Shown one piece after another: positions 17,717-24,944 of a DNA stretch of 64,000 nucleotides. The stretch spans positions 1 through 64,000 of the forward strand of contig CAYNSX010000002.1 of the NCBI GenBank assembly GCA_964400165.1, written 5' to 3'. This stretch comes from CAYNSX01 sp964400165. Lineage in GTDB: Bacteria > Armatimonadota > Hebobacteria > CAYNSX01. How positions within the stretch are numbered: position 1 is the stretch's first letter; every line of letters begins with the position of its first letter. Both the position numbers and the translations under genes were made by a program. Below the pieces are notes generated by a model, which worked only from the letters and a program-made list of their open reading frames with translations, made no database searches and was not told the origin of the DNA.

Positions 17717-19165
17717 GTGAGCGTCGCGGCGACGACCCATCTCGTTCCCGTCATCGGTCTCGAAGTCCACACGGAACTCGCCACCCGGTCGAAGATGTTC
17801 TGCGGGTGCGCGACGGAGTGGGGGGCGGCGCCCAATCACCAGACCTGCCCCGTCTGCCTCGGACTGCCCGGCACGCTGCCGGTCATCAATCGCACCGCGG
17901 TCGAATTCGCGCTGACGGTGGCGCTGGCGCTCGATTGTCAGATTGCACGCCCGTTTATCTTCGAGCGTAAGAATTACTACTATCCCGACCTGCCGAAGAA
18001 CTATCAGATTTCGCAGAAGCGGACACCGCTGGGCCACGACGGCCACATCGACCTGTTGCTCGACGGACGGACGCTGCGCGTCGGCATCCCCGATGTGCAC
18101 CTCGAGGAGGATGCCGGGCGGCTGCTCCACCCGGAGAGCGACCCCCGCGGGTCGCTGGTGGATTTCAACCGCGCCGGCATGCCGCTGCTGGAGATCGTGA
18201 GCGCGCCGGACCTGTCCTCGATTGACGAGGTGGGGGCGTATATGGAGACGCTGCAGCAGTTGCTGCGCTACCTGGGTGTCTCCGAGGCGCGGATGGAGCG
18301 CGGGCAATTGCGCTTCGAGGCCAACATCTCGCTGCGCGAGCCGGGCGCGCCGCTGGGGAAGCGGGTCGAAATCAAGAACCTGAACTCGCACCGGGCGGTG
18401 CTGCGGTCGCTCGAATACGAGATGGCGCGGCAGGCGAAGGTGTTGCGCGCCGGCCAGCCGGTGGCGCAGGAGACGCGCCTGTGGGACGAGGAGCGTGAAG
18501 TCTCGGGCACGATGCGCAGCAAGGAAGAGGCACACGACTATCGGTACTTCCCGGAGCCCGACCTGGCGCCGATCGCCGTTGACGACGCGCTGCTGGCGTC
18601 GCTGCGGGCGCGCATCCCGGAACTGCCGATCGCGCGGCGCAAGCGGTTCATCGAAACGCTCGGACTGCCCGCGTACGACGCAGGCATCCTGACGGCCGAC
18701 CGGGCGCTCGCCGATTACTTCGAGGCGGTGCTGCAGACTCACGACGAGCCGAAGGCGGTCAGCAACTGGGTGATCAATGATGTCTCGCGGCACCTGAACG
18801 ACCGTGACGAGCGCGCCGCCGACGCACGCGTCACGCCGGATCGGCTGGGCGAGTTGCTCGGGCTGGTGGCACGCGGCGAGGTGACGACGACGGTGGCGAA
18901 GCGGGTCTTGCAGCAGATGTTCGAGACTGGCCGCGCCGCTGGCGACATCGTGAAGGCGGAGGGGCTGGGGGCGGTGCAGGATGCGTCGGCGCTGCAGGCG
19001 GCCATCGACAAGGTGCTGGCCGCGAACGCCGACGCGGTGGCGAAAGTCCGCGCCGGCAACGAGGCGCCGCTGAAGTTCCTGGTGGGGCAGGTGATGCGCG
19101 AAACGCGCGGCACCGCCGACGCGTCGGCGGTGCTGGAGTTGATACGGAAGCGGCTGGCTGTCTGA
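17717..19165 (+). CDS. gatB: Asp/Glu-tRNA amidotransferase subunit B
   Basis: Subunit of the GatCAB enzyme that turns misacylated Glu-tRNA(Gln) and/or Asp-tRNA(Asn) into Gln-tRNA and Asn-tRNA. The 482-residue protein starts with V-I-G-L-E-V-H-T-E-L-A-T and has the zinc cysteines in M-F-C-G-C-A and H-Q-T-C-P-V-C-L-G-L-P-G. The signature FERKNYYYPDLPKNYQISQ follows. The C-terminal YqeY-like tail ends G-N-E-A-P-L-K-F-L-V-G-Q-V-M. gatA and gatC are not in the window. Full length, no oddity apart from the likely leaderless start. Confidence 0.97.
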   Translation: MSVAATTHLVPVIGLEVHTELATRSKMFCGCATEWGAAPNHQTCPVCLGLPGTLPVINRTAVEFALTVALALDCQIARPFIFERKNYYYPDLPKNYQISQKRTPLGHDGHIDLLLDGRTLRVGIPDVHLEEDAGRLLHPESDPRGSLVDFNRAGMPLLEIVSAPDLSSIDEVGAYMETLQQLLRYLGVSEARMERGQLRFEANISLREPGAPLGKRVEIKNLNSHRAVLRSLEYEMARQAKVLRAGQPVAQETRLWDEEREVSGTMRSKEEAHDYRYFPEPDLAPIAVDDALLASLRARIPELPIARRKRFIETLGLPAYDAGILTADRALADYFEAVLQTHDEPKAVSNWVINDVSRHLNDRDERAADARVTPDRLGELLGLVARGEVTTTVAKRVLQQMFETGRAAGDIVKAEGLGAVQDASALQAAIDKVLAANADAVAKVRAGNEAPLKFLVGQVMRETRGTADASAVLELIRKRLAV

Positions 19166-19175
19166 AGTCATCCTG

Positions 19176-19220
19176 CGCCCCCAGGCAAGGACAGACCTGC
19201 CCTGGCGGGGAACGCCAGTC
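19176..19220 (+). repeat. Short inverted repeats between gatB and the ATPase gene
   Basis: A hairpin with arms CTGGCG and CGCCAG (19203-19208, 19214-19219) follows a GGCA...TGCC-like stretch. It could be a degenerate relative of the GGCAGGCA/TGCCTGCC palindromes found at 55594, 55842 and 61055, but the resemblance is loose. It could also act as a transcription pause after gatB. Confidence 0.3.
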
Positions 19221-19227
19221 CCATCTG

Positions 19228-22005
19228 ATGCGTAGCACATCGAGCAACCTGCACCCCCTTGCGCACGCGCCCATCGCCGAATGGCGCGCGGCCATTGATG
19301 CGATCGAAGGTGGCGGCCCCCTCGCTGACTCCGTCGCCGCGCTCGATGCGGCGACCGACCCCGCACTGGGCGAGCGGGCCGACCTGGCGCCACTGGCTCG
19401 CGAACTGCTTCGGAATCCGCACGGTGAAGTCCGCTGGCTGGGCATCCGGCTGTGGCGGCGCCTGCCCGCGGTGCCGAAGCGCTGGCTCGAGACCGCGGCG
19501 CGAGACGACTTCGACCTGGTGCGTCAGGAAGTGGCGCGCTTTTTCGGCATGGCGCGGGTCGAGACAGCGCTCCGTGCGCGACTGCTGAAGCGGCTACTCC
19601 GCGACCCCGACGAATTCGTGTTCGCGCATTCGGCCACTGCTGCTGGACAACACTTCCCGGTCAGCGACCTGTCGCGCCTGCTCGCAGTGGGTGACCGCCG
19701 TCTGCTCCTCGGCCTGGCCAGCGGCCTCGTCCGCCGCAAACGGCCCGCTCTGTCCTTACTGAAGCACTGCCTCACGCACGAGGCCACCGAGGTACGCGCG
19801 GCGCTCGCCGCCGGCTTCGGTGGTGTCTCGGCCTATCTGCGGCCGGCCGCGCACCGCAACGCGCTCGAGCGCCTGTGCGGCGACCGAGCACCCGCCGTGC
19901 GCGCCGTCGCTGCAACGCATCTCGTATACCTCGTCGCAGTGGACGCCGCGCGCGCCGCTCGCCTGCTCGCCCAGGCACTCGCCGACCAAGAGCCGGTCGC
20001 CCGGCAGATTGGGAACGGCATCCGCGCACTGGCCGCGCTCGACCGCACTGCCGCCGCCGAACTGCTGATCTGCGCCGCAGGCCGCGGCCTATTTGGCACG
20101 CAGTTTGCGGAGGCGCTGGGCGCCATCCTGTCGGACGACGGCGCACAAACGCAGCGGCTCCTGCTTCGACTGCTCGATTGCGATGCTCCTTCCGATTACT
20201 TTCAGTCGGACAGCGGACATTGCGACTCGGCGGCGGCCCGCGAACTCCTCGAAGCCGCCGCTATCGTCGCCGACAAGCCCGTGCTGGGGCCGCGCCGCAC
20301 AGCCGCGCTGGCCCGCTACTGGAACTCCCACCTGCGCGGCACCGAGTACGCCTGGCTCGCTGCTTGGGCCGACGGGCTGCAAACCAAGTGGCTGGTGCCG
20401 CCCGCCCCGGCAGCGCCCTTTGCCTTCCACTTCGCCTGCGGCCTTGCCGCCTGGGGCGCAGCAACCCGGAATGCCTGGCGCGCGGCGCCTGGCCGTGTGC
20501 TGCACTTCGCCGACCTGGACGCCGTTGCCGATGGCATCGCGTCGCACTGGAAACTCTTCGCCGGCGCACAACCGCGCTGGGTGCGGAATCTGTGCGGCCC
20601 AGTTGTCGAACGCACGGTGACCGAACTGCGGCACGCGGCGACCGAGGCCCGCCGCGGCCCCATCCTGTCGGTGGCGTCGGCCTCTTCGCCGGCGGTGCGG
20701 CGTCTCGGCCTGCCGCTCGCGTTCACGGTGACCAACCTCGGCGGCGCGGCCGCGCCGCCGATCACGCTCGAATCGAGAGTGGGGGACGCTGTGGCGGTCG
20801 CGCTGCTGCCCCCGCTCGCGCCGGGGCACCGCGAAGTCGTCGAACTGACACTGCCAGACGCCCCGCCAGGTAACGCGCTCTGGGTTCAGCTGTCGGTGCG
20901 TGTCCCTGATGGCCGCGCGTTGTGGGTCGGCGAGCAACGCGTCGAACTCATTGACGCCCGCCCGCTGCCGACCCCCGTCGCAAACCCCTTTGTTCCCGGC
21001 AAGCCGCTGCCCGACGGCCACCCGCTCTTCTTCGGGCGCACCGCGCTGTTCGATGACCTGGCGCGCACGCTGTGGAGCGGCGCGCAGGGAAATGTCGTCG
21101 CCCTCGTCGGCGACCGGCGCTGCGGCAAGACCAGCGTCATCAACAACCTCGCTCGAAACCTGCCGCCGGGCTGCCGGGTCCTCGCCCTCGACGCGCAGGG
21201 GCTGTTCGGCGGTCTACAGGAGGCGCTCGGCGAAGCCGCCGCCATGTCCGCGGCGGAGGGGCGAACCGTGCTCGCCATCGACGAATTCGATGACTTGGAA
21301 GCGAAAGTGCGCTCCGGCATCCTGCCGCCGCACACTTTCGACGCGCTGCGCCACACGCTCCAGCATTCCCCGCGGCTGGCGGTGCTGTTGGTCGGCACGC
21401 ACCGCCTGGAAGACCTGGGCGCCGACTATTGGTCGTTCCTGTTCAATCAGGCCCTCTATCGCCGCCTGGGGCCGCTGACCGACCCGGAAGCCCGCACTCT
21501 CATCATCCAGCCCTTCGCCGCCTGCGGCGTGGCGCTGGAGGAACTGGCCGTGCGAGACCTGCTCTGGTTAAGCGGCGGCGAGCCGTACCTGCTGCAACTC
21601 TGCTGCCACACCGTTGCCGCCCAGGTCCGCTCAACCGCGGTCACCCGCGACGAGGTGCGCCGCACCGTGCGCGATTTGGTGCGCCGCGCTGAAGTGCACC
21701 TGCACTATCTCGATGAGCGCCTCGCGGGGCTGGATCGCGCCGTCGCCAGGTGCCTGGCCGACGCCACCGCCGCGGCGATGACGCCATTTGATGCGCTGCT
21801 CGAGCGACTGGCGGCCCTAGGCCACACGCCGGATGCCACCGGCGTGGCCGACGCGCTCACCGCGCTGCACGAGCAGTCGCTGGTCGAATCGCCCTGCGGC
21901 TGCTGCTGGCGGCACCGGATTGGCCTCTTCGCCGAATGGCAGCGCACGCATCAGGGGAATAGAGCCGGATCGGCGCAGCGGGAGGCGACGCTGGCAGCGG
22001 GGTAG
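19228..22005 (+). CDS. HEAT-repeat / Ig-like / AAA-type ATPase of unknown function
   Basis: This is a 925-residue soluble protein. Residues about 10-400 are alpha-helical HEAT-like repeats (for example LLRNPHGEVRWLGIRLWRRL and CLTHEATEVRAALAAGF). Residues about 478-580 look like a CARDB/Ig-type beta domain (LAFTVTNLGGAAAPPI). Residues about 585-800 are a P-loop ATPase: the entry motif NPF-V-P-G-K-P-L ending FFGR (601-604), Walker A GDRRCGKTS (628-636), Walker B LAIDEFD (D685, E686), then VGTHRLEDL and SGGEPYLLQLCC. A winged-helix-like C-terminus (about 820-905) follows. The NPF...FFGR type of ATPase is typical of STAND-like signalling or conflict NTPases. No signal peptide. Substrate and role unknown. 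Confidence 0.7.
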   Translation: MRSTSSNLHPLAHAPIAEWRAAIDAIEGGGPLADSVAALDAATDPALGERADLAPLARELLRNPHGEVRWLGIRLWRRLPAVPKRWLETAARDDFDLVRQEVARFFGMARVETALRARLLKRLLRDPDEFVFAHSATAAGQHFPVSDLSRLLAVGDRRLLLGLASGLVRRKRPALSLLKHCLTHEATEVRAALAAGFGGVSAYLRPAAHRNALERLCGDRAPAVRAVAATHLVYLVAVDAARAARLLAQALADQEPVARQIGNGIRALAALDRTAAAELLICAAGRGLFGTQFAEALGAILSDDGAQTQRLLLRLLDCDAPSDYFQSDSGHCDSAAARELLEAAAIVADKPVLGPRRTAALARYWNSHLRGTEYAWLAAWADGLQTKWLVPPAPAAPFAFHFACGLAAWGAATRNAWRAAPGRVLHFADLDAVADGIASHWKLFAGAQPRWVRNLCGPVVERTVTELRHAATEARRGPILSVASASSPAVRRLGLPLAFTVTNLGGAAAPPITLESRVGDAVAVALLPPLAPGHREVVELTLPDAPPGNALWVQLSVRVPDGRALWVGEQRVELIDARPLPTPVANPFVPGKPLPDGHPLFFGRTALFDDLARTLWSGAQGNVVALVGDRRCGKTSVINNLARNLPPGCRVLALDAQGLFGGLQEALGEAAAMSAAEGRTVLAIDEFDDLEAKVRSGILPPHTFDALRHTLQHSPRLAVLLVGTHRLEDLGADYWSFLFNQALYRRLGPLTDPEARTLIIQPFAACGVALEELAVRDLLWLSGGEPYLLQLCCHTVAAQVRSTAVTRDEVRRTVRDLVRRAEVHLHYLDERLAGLDRAVARCLADATAAAMTPFDALLERLAALGHTPDATGVADALTALHEQSLVESPCGCCWRHRIGLFAEWQRTHQGNRAGSAQREATLAAG

Positions 22006-22011
22006 GGGCGG

Positions 22012-22359
22012 CTAGTGGCTGCGCCGGGTCTCTTCACCCGGCAGCGTCGTGAGCACATCGGGCGTCCGCTCCAAGAAATAGTGAAAGTCCACCATCTCCT
22101 CGGCGGAAATCTCGCCCCATTGCTCGTAGCGGACCAGCGGCTCATCCTCGGCGCGGCGCGCGGCGTCGCCCAGGATGTCGGGCGTCCAATCTTCTTCGTC
22201 AACGACTTCCTGGCCGACGCGCCGGCACCGGCTGCACCGGTAGCGGACCAGCACATAGGCGGGCCCGTGGGGAATCAGGCAGTACGCGGTCTGTAACACA
22301 TCCCGCTTAATGATCCTATGGCCGCATGAACAACGAATCGCGAACGGGCGAAAGTTGAT
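22012..22359 (-). CDS. Small zinc-ribbon-like protein, probable non-ATG start
   Basis: The frame encodes I/M-N-F-R-P-F-A-I-R-C-S-C-G-H-R and then Y-R-C-S-R-C-R-R-V-G, two cysteine pairs that look like one zinc ribbon, followed by an acidic tail (about 115 residues). The first standard start (GTG at 22299) would lose the first cysteine pair. A strong GGGGAGGA (22373-22366) sits six bases before an in-frame ATC at 22359, so I place the start there; CTG at 22365 is the alternative. A TGCTATAAT promoter lies upstream. It ends six bases from the ATPase gene, convergently. Function unknown. Confidence 0.6.
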   Translation of the reverse strand: MNFRPFAIRCSCGHRIIKRDVLQTAYCLIPHGPAYVLVRYRCSRCRRVGQEVVDEEDWTPDILGDAARRAEDEPLVRYEQWGEISAEEMVDFHYFLERTPDVLTTLPGEETRRSH

Positions 22360-22416
22360 AGCCAGTCCTCCCCAACAACCATGCAGCGTCCAGCGTAGCC
22401 GAGTACTTCGGCGGGG

Positions 22417-22422
22417 ATTATA
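22417..22422 (-). promoter_or_regulatory. Extended -10 promoter (TGCTATAAT) of the zinc-ribbon gene
   Basis: On the - strand TGC precedes a perfect TATAAT (22422-22417), an extended -10 element that does not need a strong -35 box. It lies about 58 bases before the proposed start at 22359 and 34 bases after the purM stop. The small gene is therefore probably transcribed separately from the purine operon. Confidence 0.55.
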
Positions 22423-22455
22423 GCATTCCCTGCCGGGCCGTCCGAGAGGGCCAAT

Positions 22456-23505
22456 TCAGAAGATTTCCACCCCTCGCGGGCCCGAAATCACGGTGCCGAT
22501 GCGGTGCACGGTCTCATTGGGGGCGAGGGCTGCCGCCAGCCGGTCGGCTGCCGAATCCGCCACCACCAGCACCGTTCCGATGCCCAAATTGAAGGTGGAG
22601 ACCATTTCGCGGTCGTCGATGCCGCCCGCCCGCTGAATGACATGGAAAATCGGCGGCCGTGCCCAGTGGGTCGGCTCGACGACCGCCGACACGCCCTCGG
22701 GCAGGACGCGCACCAGATTGCCGGGGATGCCCCCGCCGGTGATGTGCGCCATGGCGTGAATGTCGGCATCCGGCAGAAGCGGCAGCAGCGACGGCCCGTA
22801 GGCGCGGTGCGGACGCAGCAGCGCGTCAGCCAGCGTCTCGCCGCCCAGGTCGGGCGGCGCGTCCTCGAGCCGATAGCCGCCCTGCTCGAAGAGCGCCCGC
22901 CGCGCCAGTGAGAAGCCGTTCGTGTGCAGGCCGACCGACGACAGCCCCAGCAGCGCATCGCCTGCGCTGACGAGGTGAGCGCCTAGCAGGTGCGGCCGGT
23001 CGACGACGCCCACCATCGCGCCGACGAGGTCGTAGACGCCGTGCTCATAGAACCCCGGCAGCTGCGCGGTCTCGCCGGAAATCACCGCGCAGTCGAGTGC
23101 CTGGCAGGCGTCGCTGACGCCGCGCAGCACTTCGGTCAGTTCGTCGGGCTTCAACTCCGCGGTGCCGAAGTAATCCAGAAAGAACAGCGGCCGCGCGCCG
23201 GACACCAGCACATCGTTCGCGCAATGGTTGACGATATCGAAGCCGGTGCCGCGCGGACGGCCCGCCTCCACCGCCAGCCGCACCTTGGTGCCGACGCTGT
23301 CGGTCGTCGCCGCCAGAATTGGATCGCTGTACCCGGGAAAATCGGCGCGAAACAGGCCGGCGAACGAGCCGTGCGCGCTGACCACTCGCGGCGTGTAGGT
23401 GGCGCGCAGGGCGCTTTCCACCTGCGTCAGCGCCGTCGAGACCGCGGCGTCATCCACGCCGCTGTCCTGGTAGGTCAGGCCACTGGGGCGGGTGTCTCTT
23501 GCCAC
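22456..23505 (-). CDS. purM: Phosphoribosylformylglycinamidine cyclo-ligase (AIR synthetase)
   Basis: Closes the imidazole ring: FGAM plus ATP gives AIR. The 349-residue protein has the family opening L-T-Y-Q-D-S-G-V-D, then A-T-T-D-S-V-G-T-K-V-R-L-A and N-H-C-A-N-D-V-L-V-S-G-A. E-T-A-Q-L-P-G-F-Y and the ATP-site segment ITGGGIPGNL complete it. There is no ATG near the conserved N-terminus. GTG 23505 (GGAG about ten bases before) gives 11 residues ahead of the conserved Tyr. CTG 23478 would give a CTGA overlap with the purF stop. It is the last gene of the purine operon. Confidence 0.93.
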   Translation of the reverse strand: MARDTRPSGLTYQDSGVDDAAVSTALTQVESALRATYTPRVVSAHGSFAGLFRADFPGYSDPILAATTDSVGTKVRLAVEAGRPRGTGFDIVNHCANDVLVSGARPLFFLDYFGTAELKPDELTEVLRGVSDACQALDCAVISGETAQLPGFYEHGVYDLVGAMVGVVDRPHLLGAHLVSAGDALLGLSSVGLHTNGFSLARRALFEQGGYRLEDAPPDLGGETLADALLRPHRAYGPSLLPLLPDADIHAMAHITGGGIPGNLVRVLPEGVSAVVEPTHWARPPIFHVIQRAGGIDDREMVSTFNLGIGTVLVVADSAADRLAAALAPNETVHRIGTVISGPRGVEIF

Positions 23506-24944
23506 TCGCGGTCGTGCTCCAGGATGGCTTTGCGGGCGTGCGCCTCGTTCGGGATCGGCACCCGGTAGTCGCCGGAGAAACAGGCGGTGCAGAACTTGTC
23601 GCGGTGGACGCCGACCGCTTTCACCATCCCGCGGATGCTCAAGTAGCCGAGACTGTCGGCCCCGAGGTAATCGCGGATGGCGGACACGCTCTTCTTCTGC
23701 GCGGCGAGCAGCTGGTCGCGCTCGGGCGTGTCGATGCCGTAAAAGCACGGCCACTTGAATGGCGGCGAACTGATGCGCAGGTGAATCTCCACCGCGCCCG
23801 CGTCGCGCAGCAGCTTCACGATTTGCCGCGTTGTGGTACCGCGGACGATCGAGTCCTCGACCACCACCACCCGCCGCCCGTTGAGCACCTCGCGCAGCGG
23901 CGTTAGTTTCATCCGCACGCCCAGTTCCCGCAGCCGCTGGTCGGGCTGGATGAAGGTGCGGTGGATGTAGCGGTTCTTGATCAGCCCCTCGCGGTAGTGG
24001 ATGCGGCTCTCTTCCGCGTAGCCCGCCGCCGCCGGCACGCCGGTGTCGGGCACCGGGATGACGATGTCCGCCTCGACCGGATGTTCCCGCGCCAACTGCT
24101 GCCCCATCCGCCGCCGCACCTCGTAGACATTCTTGTGATACAGCGACGAATCGGGCCGCGCGAGGTAGACGAACTCGAAAATGCACAGCGAGGGCTGCTC
24201 TTCCTTCGCCACGCGACGCGACACGATGCCCTCCGGTCCCAGCGTCACCAATTCGCCCGGCTCGACTTCGCGCAAGAACTCGGCCCCCACCACCCGCAGG
24301 GCGCAGTCTTCCGAAGCCAGCAGGTGGAAACCGTTCAGCCGGCCGATGCACAGCGGCCGGATGCCGTGCGGGTCGCGCAGGCCGTAGACAGCATCCGGCC
24401 CCAGCATCACCAGCGTGAACGCCCCGCGCAAGTGCGGCACAACCGCGGCGATGGCGTCCTCGATGGAATCCGTTTCCGCGCTCTCCTTGGCAATCAGCCG
24501 CGCAATGATCTCGCTGTCGGTCGTCCCCTCGCGGTCGATGCCGTGGTCCGCCAGGCGGCGCGAGAGTTGGAGCGCATTCACCAGGTTGCCGTTGTGTCCG
24601 AGGGCAAACGGCCCGTGCGCCGTCTTGACTACGATCGGCTGCGCGTTCTCCGGATTGCTCGAGCCCATCGTCGAATAGCGGGTGTGCGCGATGGCGGCGC
24701 GGCCGGTGAGTTCTTTCAAATCGTTCTCGGTGAAGACCTGCGCCACCAACCCCATCTGGGTGTGCGCGTGGATAGCGCGGCCGGTCGAGACCGCGATGCC
24801 CGCGCTCTCCTGCCCGCGGTGCTGGAGGGCGAACAGGCCGAAGTAGGCCAGGCGCGCCACATCCTCGCCCGGCGCGTAGACGCCGAAGACCCCGCACTCT
24901 TCGGGCCCGGCCTCGAGAAACAGCGGCTCGTAGGGCTCCATCAT
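23475..24944 (-). CDS. purF: Amidophosphoribosyltransferase
   Basis: First committed purine step: PRPP plus glutamine gives 5-phosphoribosylamine. The 489-residue protein has a 16-residue propeptide before Cys17, the Ntn glutaminase nucleophile in C-G-V-F-G-V-Y. The PRPP loop V-V-V-V-E-D-S-I-V-R-G-T-T and cysteines in W-P-C-F-Y-G-I-D and F-C-T-A-C-F-S-G-D are of the B. subtilis type that binds a 4Fe-4S cluster and matures by propeptide cleavage. ATG 24944 overlaps the purL TGA (ATGA). Confidence 0.97.
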   Translation of the reverse strand: MMEPYEPLFLEAGPEECGVFGVYAPGEDVARLAYFGLFALQHRGQESAGIAVSTGRAIHAHTQMGLVAQVFTENDLKELTGRAAIAHTRYSTMGSSNPENAQPIVVKTAHGPFALGHNGNLVNALQLSRRLADHGIDREGTTDSEIIARLIAKESAETDSIEDAIAAVVPHLRGAFTLVMLGPDAVYGLRDPHGIRPLCIGRLNGFHLLASEDCALRVVGAEFLREVEPGELVTLGPEGIVSRRVAKEEQPSLCIFEFVYLARPDSSLYHKNVYEVRRRMGQQLAREHPVEADIVIPVPDTGVPAAAGYAEESRIHYREGLIKNRYIHRTFIQPDQRLRELGVRMKLTPLREVLNGRRVVVVEDSIVRGTTTRQIVKLLRDAGAVEIHLRISSPPFKWPCFYGIDTPERDQLLAAQKKSVSAIRDYLGADSLGYLSIRGMVKAVGVHRDKFCTACFSGDYRVPIPNEAHARKAILEHDREWQETPAPVA

